From DASZIT01 sp963770635 (lineage in GTDB: Bacteria > Actinomycetota > Acidimicrobiia > Acidimicrobiales > RAAP-2), in NCBI GenBank assembly GCA_963770635.1, contig CAVYQI010000002.1:186001-250000 (forward strand): a DNA stretch of 64,000 nucleotides, in the 5' to 3' direction. The notes under the pieces are model-generated. The model was given only the letters and a program-made list of their open reading frames with translations, had not been told where the DNA came from and did not search any database. Of this stretch, positions 37,355 to 46,471 are shown one piece after another (positions within the stretch are counted from its first letter, which is position 1; every line of letters begins with the position of its first letter). Both the position numbers and the translations under genes were made by a program.

Positions 37355-38416
37355 TTGCCCTGGCTGATCGGTGCGGTGCTGGCCACCGGGGCGATCACCG
37401 CGGCCGCGGTTCTCATTACCTCGTCGGGAACCGGATCCTCGAATGCCGGGACTCCGCTCGGGCCGTACGCTGTCGCCGGGCCGTTCGCCGCCGGAGTGAC
37501 CACCGAGCAGCTCCCGAGTGGGCCGGTGGACGTGTGGTACCCGGCCGAACCCACCGCCGTCTCCGGTCGGGCCCGGGCGACCTATGACCTCCGTGACTGG
37601 CTGCCGGCCGGCCTCGCCGCCCGGGTGCCGGTCGGGATGGGGTCGTTCACCACCGACGCCTACCGCGATGTCGCCGCCTCGACGCGGGGTCCGTTCCCGC
37701 TGGTGCTGTTCGCCGCCGGGCTCTACTCCTACCGCGACCAGTCGACGTTTCTGACCTCGTGGTTGGCGTCGTGGGGGTTCGTGGTCGCCTCCCCGGAGTT
37801 CTCCGCCCACGACGTGACCGAGTTCTTCTCCGATCTGGGGGCGACGCCGCCCGCCGGCCCCAGCGACTACCAGGTATTGGTCGACACCGAGTCCCTGGTG
37901 CTCGGCGACAGTGCCGGTGGGGTCGGCGTGCTGGGTCACCTGGTGCGACCCGGGACCGTCGGGATCGTGGGTCATTCGCTCGGAGGTCTCGACGCCATCC
38001 AATTCGCCGGGCGTCCGGAGGTCGCCGTCTACGTGGCGCTGGCGGCCGGGTCCTCGCCGCCACCACCCGACCTGCCGGCCAAGCCCTCCTTGTACATGAC
38101 CGGGTCGGAGGACCGCGACGTGATGCCGGCTTGGGTCAAGGCGACCTACGATGCCGCCCCTCCGCCCAAGAAGTTCGTCTCGCTTTCGACCGCCGGCCAT
38201 CTCGCCTTCACCGACCTGTGCCTGATCAACCGCGGCCACGGTGGGGTCGGAGCCATCGGCGCCGCGCTCAACATCAGCCTGCCGGTCGGGGCGCCGTTCG
38301 TCGGCCGGGCCGTCGACGGCTGCGGACCGGGCAACCTCCCGGTGTCGGACGGATTTGCCATCATCCGGCAGGACGTGACCGCCGAGCTCAAGACGTTCCT
38401 GTCCGGACGGTCCTGA
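37355..38416 (+). CDS. Exported alpha/beta hydrolase (lipase/PAF-acetylhydrolase-like)
   Basis: This protein of about 353 residues has an N-terminal membrane segment (WLIGAVLATGAITAAAVLI) and an alpha/beta-hydrolase domain. Nucleophile Ser is in GHSLGGLDA near residue 209, the acid Asp probably in GSEDRDVMP near 250, and His in TAGHLAFTDLC near 280. It is likely an esterase or lipase at the cell surface. The start is uncertain: the TTG at 37,355 is the first usable codon in frame, and the reading continues upstream to 37,319 (ATT) without a standard start. The gene is divergent from the NAGPA-like gene. Confidence 0.82.
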   Translation: MPWLIGAVLATGAITAAAVLITSSGTGSSNAGTPLGPYAVAGPFAAGVTTEQLPSGPVDVWYPAEPTAVSGRARATYDLRDWLPAGLAARVPVGMGSFTTDAYRDVAASTRGPFPLVLFAAGLYSYRDQSTFLTSWLASWGFVVASPEFSAHDVTEFFSDLGATPPAGPSDYQVLVDTESLVLGDSAGGVGVLGHLVRPGTVGIVGHSLGGLDAIQFAGRPEVAVYVALAAGSSPPPPDLPAKPSLYMTGSEDRDVMPAWVKATYDAAPPPKKFVSLSTAGHLAFTDLCLINRGHGGVGAIGAALNISLPVGAPFVGRAVDGCGPGNLPVSDGFAIIRQDVTAELKTFLSGRS

Positions 38417-38494
38417 AGGAGGGAGGCACGATGCGGTGAGGGCATTTGTCCAGCGCCCGTCCGCCGATCACGGCTCGTGGCACACTGAGAGCCG

Positions 38495-39622
38495 ATGAGT
38501 GCCTCCGGTAGGTTCCTGATCGCCAGTTGGGACGGTGGTGGCAACACCCCGCCGGCTTTCAATCTCGGTGCACGGCTGGTCCGTCGGGGCCACCGGGTCC
38601 GGCTCCTGGGCTGGACCTCCATGGCGGCGCGGGCTGCCGCGGCGGGCATGGAGTTCGCCCCCTATGCGTCGGTGCCGCCGTTCGAGTCCGACGTCGATCT
38701 CGACGACCATTGGGACAGACTCACAGCTGCATTGCATGGGCGCGGCACGATGGATGACGTCCTCGGCGAGGCGAACGACTTCGGCCCCGACGTGGTGGTG
38801 GTGGACTGCATGCTCGGGGCCGGATTCGATGCGGCGGGCATCCTCGGTTTGCCGACGGCCGTCCTGGTCCATGTGCTGTACGGCCCCTTCCGGTACGAGT
38901 GGGGAGGGCTGGCGATGGGGATGGACGTGGCTTCCGCCCTCGACCGGGCGGGCGCGGTCCTGGCCCTGACCCCTCCCGGGCTGGATGCGCCGTGCACGTT
39001 GCCGCCGAACACCACGTACATCGGCCCTATCTCCGCGCCGCCTCCCCGGGAGCCACTGACGCCGCGCATCGCCGAGATGTTGGCGGAGCCGGGCGACCCC
39101 TGGGTACTCCTCAGTCTGAGCACGACAGTCCAGGGGCAAGCCAAGGCGATTCCACCCGTCCTCGACGCCTTGGCCGCCATGCCGGTGCGGGTGCTCCTGA
39201 CCCTGGCCGACGTCCTCCCGACGGATACGTTCGAACTACCGGCGAATGTTCGGGTGGAGGGCTACGTTCCCCACGACCTGGTCTTGGGATCCATGGTCGC
39301 GGTCGTCTCCCACGGTGGCCTGAGTACCATCACCAATGCTCTCGCCGCGGGTGTGCCGATCCTGTGCATCCCCCAAGGTCGCGAGCAACCCATCAATGCG
39401 GCGCGGGTGGAGGCCTGCGGGGTGGGGAGGATGCTTCCAGCCGAGTCGCCGCCAGCGGCGATCGCCCAGGCCCTGCAGGGGTTGCTGGACGACGGCGACG
39501 CTCGGATGGCGGCCCGCCGGTTCGCCGAGGTGACGGCCGACCTTGGTGGCGGCGAGCTCGCCACCAAGCAAGTCGTTCGGCTGTGGCGCGATCCGACCGT
39601 CGTGTCCCGGGCCGAGGGGTGA
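38495..39622 (+). CDS. GT1-family glycosyltransferase (UGT/macrolide-GT type)
   Basis: This 375-residue GT-B enzyme has an N-terminal acceptor half with GGGNTPPAFNLGARLVRRGH. Its C-terminal nucleotide-sugar half has LLSLSTTVQGQ, VEGYVPHDLVLGSMVAVVSHGGLSTITNALAAGVP and PQGREQPINAARV, matching the UGT signature with His-Gly-Gly. Such enzymes glycosylate lipids or secondary metabolites. It is co-directional with the upstream hydrolase (78-bp gap). The acceptor is unknown. Confidence 0.9.
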   Translation: MSASGRFLIASWDGGGNTPPAFNLGARLVRRGHRVRLLGWTSMAARAAAAGMEFAPYASVPPFESDVDLDDHWDRLTAALHGRGTMDDVLGEANDFGPDVVVVDCMLGAGFDAAGILGLPTAVLVHVLYGPFRYEWGGLAMGMDVASALDRAGAVLALTPPGLDAPCTLPPNTTYIGPISAPPPREPLTPRIAEMLAEPGDPWVLLSLSTTVQGQAKAIPPVLDALAAMPVRVLLTLADVLPTDTFELPANVRVEGYVPHDLVLGSMVAVVSHGGLSTITNALAAGVPILCIPQGREQPINAARVEACGVGRMLPAESPPAAIAQALQGLLDDGDARMAARRFAEVTADLGGGELATKQVVRLWRDPTVVSRAEG

Positions 39623-39635
39623 GCGACAACCGTCC

Positions 39636-41434
39636 TCAGCTGGACACTAACGCCAGGAAATCGCGCTCCGAATAGCTGATGAAGCGGTCCGGCCCGTAGT
39701 ACATGCCGCCGATCAGATTCCCGCCGGTGAGCACGTTCGGGTCGGACTGTCCGGGCGCCGTGGCGTAGGTGGAAAAGGTGACCCACTGCGGGTTGATGTC
39801 GAGTTCCATGCCTTCGACCGCCCCGGTCACCAGCAGGAGATGGGCGAGGTCGCCGGGAAGCAGGTCCGGGCCGCCGACGTAGATGAGGTTGCCGAAGCGG
39901 TCAGTGCCGATTCCCGAGCGCCAGTTGTTCCCGACCCCGCCAAGCACCGCACCCCAGGCTCCGACCGACAAGTCGGCGGCGGGACGACCGCCGTCGACCA
40001 GCATGCCCTGGTTCTGGCGCACTGAGAACACCGACGGGGACATCCCGACCTCCGACCCCCAGGCGCCGATCTGCACCTTCCCGTTGTTGTAGATCACCAG
40101 GGAGGCCACCCCGTTGCGGAGCGGGAGGGGCGTCTGGCCCTGCGAATACCAACCACCGACGGTATCGGCCATCAGAAAGCCGGAGTTGAAGGCGGCCAGC
40201 AGCCGTGACCGGTCGCCGGGCGCCACCTGGCCGGAATAGGTGTAGTTCCCGGGGGGCTGGGAAGGCGGTCCGGCGTACAGCCGCAGGTCGGCGCGGCTCA
40301 TGTCCATCCAGGCGATCCCCGCCGGCGCTCCGCCGGGGTAGGGCCGGAGGGTGGTGGTGTAGAGGGCGGGGGTCGGGCCCACGTTCCGGATGGCCGGCAC
40401 CCACTGCCCCTCGCCGGGCGGGCCTCCGGGGCCCGGCACCGGTAGGTCGTTGGGGACGACGGTGCCCTGGCACCCCCGGGTCGACCCACCCCGGAGATGG
40501 CCGCCACCGACGCCACGTGCGGGGACCCGGCCAGCGAGCCTTCGAACGTGGCATCCCCGTAGGTGAAGATGCCGCCGTCCTGGGCGGCCAGCCAGTAGCC
40601 CCGGCCGGTGGAGGTGGTGGTCATCCCCACCACCGGCTTGACCAGGGGGATGCCCCCGGCCGAGCCCAGGAACGGCGCGTCACCGAAGGAGAAGATGCCG
40701 CCATCGGTGGCGACCATCCAGTAACCCCGGCCGTCGGGGGTGGCGGCCATGCCGACCACCGGCTTGTTGAGGGTCATGGCCCCGGTCGAGCCGTAGAACG
40801 CCGCGTCCCCGAAGGAGAAGATGCCACCGTCGGAGGCGACCAGCCAGTAGCCGCGGCCGTCAGGGGTCGAGGCCATGCCGACGATGGGTTGATTGAGGCT
40901 CATACCCCCGGTCGAGCCGTAGAACGCCGCGTCCCCGAAGGAGAAGACGCCACCGTCGGTGGCCACCAGCCAGTAGCCGCCGCCATCGGGGGTGGCGGCC
41001 ATCCCGACCACCGGCTTGACCAGCGACAGGCCTCCGGTCGATCCGTAGAACGACGCACTCCCGAAGGAGAAGATGCCGCCGTCCTGGGCCACCAGCCAGT
41101 ACCCGAGCCCGTCCGTCGTCGAGGCCATGCACACCGTCGGCCGGTTGAGGGTCTGGCCGCCCATCGAGCCGTAGAAGCGGGCCGCGCCGTAGGAGAACAC
41201 CCCACCGTCGTCGCCCAGCAACCAGTACCCGGGCGAGGTCGGGGTATCCCGGGCGCTGATGTGGGCGGTTGCCGATCCGGCCTGGCTCAGATCGGCGCCG
41301 ACGACCTGGGCGACCGCCGGCAGCGCCTGGCCGCAAACGAAGGCCACGCCCACCAGGGCAACCCCGACCCGGATCGCCCGGCTCCACGACCGGAAGCGTC
41401 GTGTCACAGTGCCGGCGCCGCGTCCGGGTGACAT
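39636..41434 (-). CDS. Exported GYWL-repeat protein with C-terminal phosphodiester glycosidase domain (one frameshift)
   Basis: Frame-corrected, this is about 598 residues: a signal peptide (about residues 18-42, ending ALPAVAQ), six 42-residue beta repeats, then a NAGPA-type domain (about 330-598; AAFNSGFLMADTVGGWYSQG, SLVIYNNGKVQIGAWG, MELDINPQWVTF). The open frame breaks at a G-run near 40,465-40,485. On the other side TRGCQGTVVPNDLPVPGP continues smoothly, so an indel in the homopolymer is likely. I chose the ATG at 41,434 because the signal peptide follows. Repeats may bind polysaccharide or protein partners while the C-terminal domain trims glycans (inference). Confidence 0.85.
40475..41230 (-). 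repeat. Six tandem 126-bp (42-residue) GYWL repeats
   Basis: Each unit follows GYWLVA-x-DGGIFSFGDA-x-FYGS-x-GG-x-x-L-x-x-P-x-VGMA-x-TPDG. The central units are nearly identical at protein and DNA level, whereas the first and last diverge. I know such units mainly from actinobacterial, especially Acidimicrobiia, surface proteins. They should form a beta-propeller-like or beta-solenoid structure. Confidence 0.9.
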
Positions 41435-41457
41435 CGACTTAGGGGGTTGGCCGTCGC

Positions 41458-41739
41458 TCAACACGGCGGTGCGCAGGTGGGATTCGGCGATGGCACGTAG
41501 TAGGTCGACGGCGGGGAGTAGTACGTGGTGGTGGTCGTGGGGGGGACCGTGGTGGTGGTCGGGGGCACCGTCGTGGTGGTCGTTGTGGTGGTGGTCGTCG
41601 TGGTGGTGCTGGTCGGGGGCACCGATTTCGCCGGCGAACTCGAGCATCCGGCGAGCAGGACGGCGAGCGCCACGGTGGCGATGACGGCGGGCCGGATGGC
41701 GCGGTGAATAGAAGCTGACGAGAGAACCCCCACGTTCAT
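41458..41739 (-). CDS. Thr-rich lipoprotein
   Basis: This protein of about 93 residues has a signal peptide and lipobox AVLLAGC (Cys near residue 32), followed by SSSPAK, two Thr runs separated by VPP, and a short Tyr/Pro/Cys tail (YYSPPSTYYVPSPNP). There is no catalytic domain. It is probably a wall-spanning, possibly O-glycosylated, surface lipoprotein. It lies directly upstream of the GYWL-repeat gene on the same strand (23-bp gap). I chose the ATG at 41,739; a GTG at 41,748 is also possible. Confidence 0.75.
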   Translation of the reverse strand: MNVGVLSSASIHRAIRPAVIATVALAVLLAGCSSSPAKSVPPTSTTTTTTTTTTTTTVPPTTTTVPPTTTTTYYSPPSTYYVPSPNPTCAPPC

Positions 41740-41826
41740 GCCCCGCACCCTAACCGAGCCGTGAAGGGCGTTCAGGTTACCGCTGAGTGATCGGAAGGTG
41801 CCGCTTCAGTGACCAGAATGTGCTGC

Positions 41827-42807
41827 TCAGAAGTGGCCGAGGACCGGGTGGGGCACGTAGGGCTCCTCCAGCCGAGCCACCTCGTCGGCGGTGAGGACCA
41901 GCTGCTCCGCGGCCAGGGCATCGGCTAGATGCGACTCCTTGGTGGCGCCGACGATCGGGGCGGTGACCCCGGGTCGTTGCAACAGCCAGGCCAATGCCAC
42001 CTGCGCCGGGGGGACCTGGCGGGCGGCGGCCACTTCCGCCACCCGGTCGACGACATCGAAATCGGTGGGTTGGTCGTACAGGTAGTCGGTGAACGGGTCG
42101 GTTGACGATCGGGTGGTGGTTCGCTCGCCCCCCCGGGTGCGATTGCCGGCCAGCACCCCGCGGGCCAGGGGGCTCCAGGGGATGACGCCCACGCCCTGGT
42201 CGATGCACTGGGGGATCATCTCGCGCTCCTCCTCGCGGTAGATCAGGTTGTAGTGCGGCTGCATCGACACGAACCGGGTCCAGTGGTTCTCATCCGCCAC
42301 GCGCTGGGCCTTGGCGAACTGCCAGGCGAACATGCTGGAGGCACCGACGTACCGGGCCTTGCCCGACCGCACCACATCGTGCAGCGCCTCCATCGTCTCC
42401 TCGATCGGGGTGTGGTGGTCCCAGCGGTGGATCTGGTAGAGGTCCACGTAGTCCATTTCCAGACGCTGGAGCGAAGCGTCGATGGCCGAGAGGATGTGCT
42501 TTCGGGACAGTCCCTTGCCGTTCTCGCCCGGTCTCATCGGCATGTACACCTTGGTGGCCACCACCACGTCCTCGCGCTCGAAGAACTTTCGCAGCAGCCG
42601 GCCGGTGGCGACCTCGCTGGCACCCGCCGAATAGGTGTCGGCAGTGTCGTAGAACGTGATCCCACCCTCCACCGCGAGCTTCACGATCGGCTCGGCGGCG
42701 TCCTCCGCGAGCACCCAGGGGCGCTCGCTGTCGTTGCCGAAACTCATCATGCCGAGGCAGACGCGGGACACCCGCAGGCCGGTGGCTCCGAGATTGACGT
42801 ATTCCAT
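41827..42807 (-). CDS. Aldo/keto reductase
   Basis: This 326-residue NADPH-dependent (beta/alpha)8 oxidoreductase has the catalytic tetrad: Asp in FYDTADTY, Tyr in TYSAGASE, Lys in VVATKVY and His in LYQIHRWD. The cofactor-binding end PIVGATKESHLADAL is present. It resembles the YghZ/Tas-like branch, with a C-terminal sequence LEEPYVPHPVLGH. The substrate is unknown. It is divergent from the NTF2-like gene. Confidence 0.92.
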   Translation of the reverse strand: MEYVNLGATGLRVSRVCLGMMSFGNDSERPWVLAEDAAEPIVKLAVEGGITFYDTADTYSAGASEVATGRLLRKFFEREDVVVATKVYMPMRPGENGKGLSRKHILSAIDASLQRLEMDYVDLYQIHRWDHHTPIEETMEALHDVVRSGKARYVGASSMFAWQFAKAQRVADENHWTRFVSMQPHYNLIYREEEREMIPQCIDQGVGVIPWSPLARGVLAGNRTRGGERTTTRSSTDPFTDYLYDQPTDFDVVDRVAEVAAARQVPPAQVALAWLLQRPGVTAPIVGATKESHLADALAAEQLVLTADEVARLEEPYVPHPVLGHF

Positions 42808-42913
42808 GTGCACCTCGTGTCGAACTCAGGCGGATCTCGCCCTCGATGGGGTCTCACCCAACCTATCCGCCCCACCCGAGACCGTGTCCGGGTGGCGAAG
42901 TAGCGTTCGAGCC

Positions 42914-43429
42914 GTGATTGACGACGAGCTGCTTCTGACCGCGGTGCACGACACCGCCATCCGTCGGCTGCAGCACGCCTATGCCGACGTGGTCAATCGC
43001 CGGGCCTGGTCCGAGTTGGAGGACCTCTTCCTTCCCGATGCCGCCGTTGTCATCGACACCCGGAAAGGCGATCCCCTCCGACTGGTCGGGGGCGTGGCGC
43101 TGGGCGAGTTCATCGGCGCCTCGGTGACCAGGTTCTCGTTTTTCGAGTTCGAGATCCTCAACGCCCACATCGTGTTCCCCCACGGCGCCGGAGCCGAGTC
43201 GGCCGTCAGCCGCCTGTATATGTGCGAGCACCGCCAAGACGAGAGCAGCGGGCGGTGGACCAACGCCTTCGGGCTCTATCACGACCGGTACCGCTTCGAC
43301 GGTGCCCGCTGGTGGTTCGCTGAACGCAGCTACCACTCACTTGCCCGCAACGCACCGGACCTCGAGGTGTTCCCGTTCCCCGACCCGGCGCCCATCGTCA
43401 TTCCCAGGGACCGGGGAACGAACCCCTAG
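42914..43429 (+). CDS. SnoaL/NTF2-like protein
   Basis: This 171-residue protein has the alpha+beta cone fold typical of SnoaL-like proteins: an N-terminal helix pair (RRLQHAYADVVNRRAWSELEDLF), the DAAVVIDT strand and a C-terminal GLYHDRYRFDGARWWFAERSYHSL. Members include isomerases, dehydratases and ligand-binding proteins; the function here cannot be set. The start is GTG at 42,914. It lies 11 bp before the sulfatase gene, so the two are likely co-transcribed. Confidence 0.85.
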   Translation: MIDDELLLTAVHDTAIRRLQHAYADVVNRRAWSELEDLFLPDAAVVIDTRKGDPLRLVGGVALGEFIGASVTRFSFFEFEILNAHIVFPHGAGAESAVSRLYMCEHRQDESSGRWTNAFGLYHDRYRFDGARWWFAERSYHSLARNAPDLEVFPFPDPAPIVIPRDRGTNP

Positions 43430-43440
43430 GGTGGCGGGCA

Positions 43441-45087
43441 ATGCCCGCCACCCGACCCAATGTCCTGGTCATCATGACCGATGAGGAACGGTACCCACCC
43501 CCCTATGAGGATGCCGCCGTCGCCAGGTTCCGACGCGACAAGTTCCCGGCCCGTGAGCGGCTGCGGGCCCAGAGCGTCGAATTCCATCGCCACTACGCGG
43601 CGTCGACCGCCTGCCTTCCCAGTCGGGCATCGCTGTTCACCGGCCACTACCCGTCGCTGCACGGGGTGACCTCCACCGACGGGCTGGCCAAAGCGGCCAA
43701 CGACCCGGGGATCTCCTGGTTGGATCCCGACGGGGTGCCGACCATGGGGGACTGGTTCCGGGCCGCCGGGTACAGCACCCACTACCGCGGGAAGTGGCAC
43801 ATCTCCCACGCCGATCTCATCCCGGCTGGAAGCCATAGAGGACTGATGGCCAACGACCGGGCCGGGATGGTGGATCCGGAAGGGGTGGATCTCTATCGGA
43901 GGGCCGACCGGTTGGATCGATTCGGCTTCTCCGGCTGGATCGGTCGCGAGCCCCATGGCCCGAGTCCGGCCGATACCGGGCTGGTTCGGGATCCGCTGTT
44001 CGCCGATCAGGTCTGCGGGCTGTTCTCCGAGCTGGCCGCCGATGACGCCGAGGCCCGCCCGTTTCTGGCGGTGGCATCCTTCGTCAACCCCCACGACATC
44101 GTCTTTTCCGGCTTCGGCTGGGACGCCTTCGGCTTCCCCGCCATCGACGACGGGGTGCCGGAGGTGGCGGAGGCCCCCTCCCAGGCCGACGGCTTCGAGG
44201 GGAGGCCGGACTGCCATCGGTTGTTCCGGGACCTGTGGCCGCAACTGCTCTATCCCCAACCGGCCGACGACAGTTACCGACGGTTCTACCTTTGGCTCCA
44301 TCAACTGGTGGACCGGGCCATCGAGAGGATCCTGGCCGCGCTCGACGCCTCCGGACTGGCGGAAACCACCATGGTGGTCTTCACCTCCGACCATGGCGAT
44401 CTGGTCGGCGCCCACGGCGGGATGCAGCAGAAGTGGTACACCGCCTTCGACGAGGCCATCCGAGTCCCGCTGCTGGTGTCCGGCCCGGGCATCCCTGCCT
44501 CCGCCGGAGGGGTGTCGACACCGACCAGCCACGTCGATCTCCTGCCCACCCTCCTGGGCCTGGCCGGCGTCGAGCCCGAGTCGTTGGTGGGCCAACTCTG
44601 CGAGCACCACATCGAGGTCCGGGAGTTGGTCGGACGCGATCTCAGTCCGGTGATTTTCGACCCAACTGGTGCTTCGCGGCGGGAGGAGCCGGTCTACTTC
44701 ACCACCGAGGACCGGATCGACCTCGGCCTCCGCCGTCGCAACCGGTTCACCGGCGAGCCGTTCACGCCGGTGGCAGGGCCGGCCAACATCGAATCGGTCA
44801 TCGCCCCGCTTGCAGATGGCGAGGACGGCGCTCCCCGGCTGTGGAAGCTGAGCCAGTACTACGACCGGTTGGGGGAGTGGGAGGCATCTCAGGGGATGGC
44901 GCCTCCGCCTGACGACGGGCCCGAACCGGTGCCTTCCCAGTGGGAGCTCTACGACCTGAGCCACGATCCGGAGGAGCGGAACAACCTCTGGTCATCGGCC
45001 GACGCCCCAGTCGATCGGCTTCGCCAGATACTCGAGTCGGCCCGGGAGGACAACCGGCGGGTCCCGCTCCACCGCCGTGACCACTGA
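43441..45087 (+). CDS. Type I sulfatase (alkaline-phosphatase superfamily)
   Basis: This 548-residue hydrolase has the formylglycine motif CLPSRASLFTGH near residue 59, whose Cys must be converted to formylglycine. Metal-site patterns are present: NVLVIMTDEER at the N-terminus, GKWHISH near 120, and VVFTSDHGDLVGAHGG near 315. There is no N-terminal signal, so it may be cytoplasmic or exported another way. No formylglycine-generating enzyme is encoded in the window. It follows the NTF2-like gene closely and lies 25 bp before murL. The sulfated substrate is unknown. Confidence 0.92.
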   Translation: MPATRPNVLVIMTDEERYPPPYEDAAVARFRRDKFPARERLRAQSVEFHRHYAASTACLPSRASLFTGHYPSLHGVTSTDGLAKAANDPGISWLDPDGVPTMGDWFRAAGYSTHYRGKWHISHADLIPAGSHRGLMANDRAGMVDPEGVDLYRRADRLDRFGFSGWIGREPHGPSPADTGLVRDPLFADQVCGLFSELAADDAEARPFLAVASFVNPHDIVFSGFGWDAFGFPAIDDGVPEVAEAPSQADGFEGRPDCHRLFRDLWPQLLYPQPADDSYRRFYLWLHQLVDRAIERILAALDASGLAETTMVVFTSDHGDLVGAHGGMQQKWYTAFDEAIRVPLLVSGPGIPASAGGVSTPTSHVDLLPTLLGLAGVEPESLVGQLCEHHIEVRELVGRDLSPVIFDPTGASRREEPVYFTTEDRIDLGLRRRNRFTGEPFTPVAGPANIESVIAPLADGEDGAPRLWKLSQYYDRLGEWEASQGMAPPPDDGPEPVPSQWELYDLSHDPEERNNLWSSADAPVDRLRQILESAREDNRRVPLHRRDH

Positions 45088-45112
45088 GGCCAACCGGTAC
45101 GCTGTGCGCGCC

Positions 45113-46405
45113 ATGAGCGACCCGAACTGGTTCGATCCGGGGTCAGTCGACAGCTTCCGGATCGTCGACAACCACTATGACCACTCCTCCCGGACGGCGT
45201 CGCTTCGCTACGGGCTGGATGACAGCTACTCGTTCGAGGAGACCGTTACCTTCGAGACCGAGCCGCCCCCCGACCTGCCGGTCGACGCGGCCGGCCTCGA
45301 CCGCGCCCTCCACCACCTGCATATCGCCGCCGGGACCAGCTACTACAAGACGGCGGCGCCGCCGGTGATCGAGGTGGAAGGAGCCGGCCTCACCGCCTCC
45401 GAGTCCGAATTCCATGGCCACCTCTACGACGACGGGCTGAGGGAGTTCGCGCTGGCCAACCGTCTGCCGGTTCCCCGTCCGGTGAAGATCCACGCTTCCT
45501 CTGCGTCCCCGGTCGACCCCGACCGGCTCCGGACCCGACGGCCGGGAGGACTGGTGGTCCCCATCGGTGGAGGCAAGGACTCCATGGTCCTCATCGAGGC
45601 GGTTCGCCATCTGGGGCCGAGGCTGTTTGCCGTCAACCCGCATCCGCTGGTCGTCGAGCTGGCGGCGGCATCCGGTCTCGAGTTGATCGTGGTCCGCCGG
45701 CGCCTAGCACCGGAGCTGGCCCGGATCAACGCCATCGGCGCGCTCAACGGGCATGTTCCTATTACCGCCATCGTGTCGCTCATCGCAGTGGCGGGAAGTT
45801 ATCTCTATGGCTACGACTCCATCGCCATGGCCATCGAGCGCTCGGCCAGTGAGGAGACCCGTTGGGTCGAGGGCGTGCCGGTCAACCACCAGTACTCCAA
45901 GAGCCTCGACTTCGAGATCCTGCTGCAGCGCCTGCTGGCGGAGTCGATCGATCCCGGGCTCACCTACGGATCCGCGCTCCGGCAGTACTCCGAACTGACC
46001 ATCGCCCGGGCGTTTTCGCGACTCACCAGGTACCACCCCACCTTCTGCAGTTGCAACACTGCCTTCCGCCAGGAGGCGGGGGTCAATGACCGCTGGTGTG
46101 GTCATTGCCCGAAGTGCCGGTTCGTGGGGTTGATGCTGGCGCCGTTCCTGGGTCCGGAGGCATTGGTCGCCATCATCGGCCGGGACATGTTCGACGATCC
46201 CGATCAGGCAGACGGCTTCGCCGCCCTGATGAGCGAAGAAGGGAAACCGTTCGAATGCGTGGGTGAGCGGGGGGAGTCGGCCGCCGCCCTGCGGATGCTG
46301 GCCGACCTTCCGGCCTGGAAGGACAAGGTGGTGGTGGCCGCGCTCGGCGACCCAGCCCGGGCGTTGGTCTCCGACCACGACGTCACGCGGTTGCTCACCT
46401 CCTGA
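45113..46405 (+). CDS. murL: UDP-MurNAc-L-alanyl-L-glutamate epimerase
   Basis: This 430-residue protein matches MurL, which epimerises the terminal L-Glu of UDP-MurNAc-L-Ala-L-Glu to D-Glu and thereby replaces glutamate racemase for peptidoglycan synthesis. It has an ATP-pyrophosphatase-like loop PIGGGKDSMV near residue 153, GHVPITAIVS near 220, and Cys-rich motifs FCSCNTAF and WCGHCPKCRF near 320-345. Its neighbour is a MurD-type ligase, the pairing reported for the MurD2/MurL pathway in Xanthomonas and some actinomycetes. I chose the ATG at 45,113 because homology starts there; an upstream start at 45,077 would add 12 residues. Confidence 0.9.
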   Translation: MSDPNWFDPGSVDSFRIVDNHYDHSSRTASLRYGLDDSYSFEETVTFETEPPPDLPVDAAGLDRALHHLHIAAGTSYYKTAAPPVIEVEGAGLTASESEFHGHLYDDGLREFALANRLPVPRPVKIHASSASPVDPDRLRTRRPGGLVVPIGGGKDSMVLIEAVRHLGPRLFAVNPHPLVVELAAASGLELIVVRRRLAPELARINAIGALNGHVPITAIVSLIAVAGSYLYGYDSIAMAIERSASEETRWVEGVPVNHQYSKSLDFEILLQRLLAESIDPGLTYGSALRQYSELTIARAFSRLTRYHPTFCSCNTAFRQEAGVNDRWCGHCPKCRFVGLMLAPFLGPEALVAIIGRDMFDDPDQADGFAALMSEEGKPFECVGERGESAAALRMLADLPAWKDKVVVAALGDPARALVSDHDVTRLLTS

Positions 46406-46471
46406 CCCGTCCCCCGCCTTTCCCGACCCGAAGGTGGCATCGGCCGTCGACCGACTGCTGGCCGCGGACCG

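Noticed and set aside
40475..41230. Tandem 126-bp repeats as a possible CRISPR or satellite array
   Set aside because: They are in-frame coding repeats without spacers.
43426..44964. 512-codon minus-strand frame opposite the first sulfatase
   Set aside because: Antisense shadow; the sulfatase on the plus strand has all its active-site motifs.
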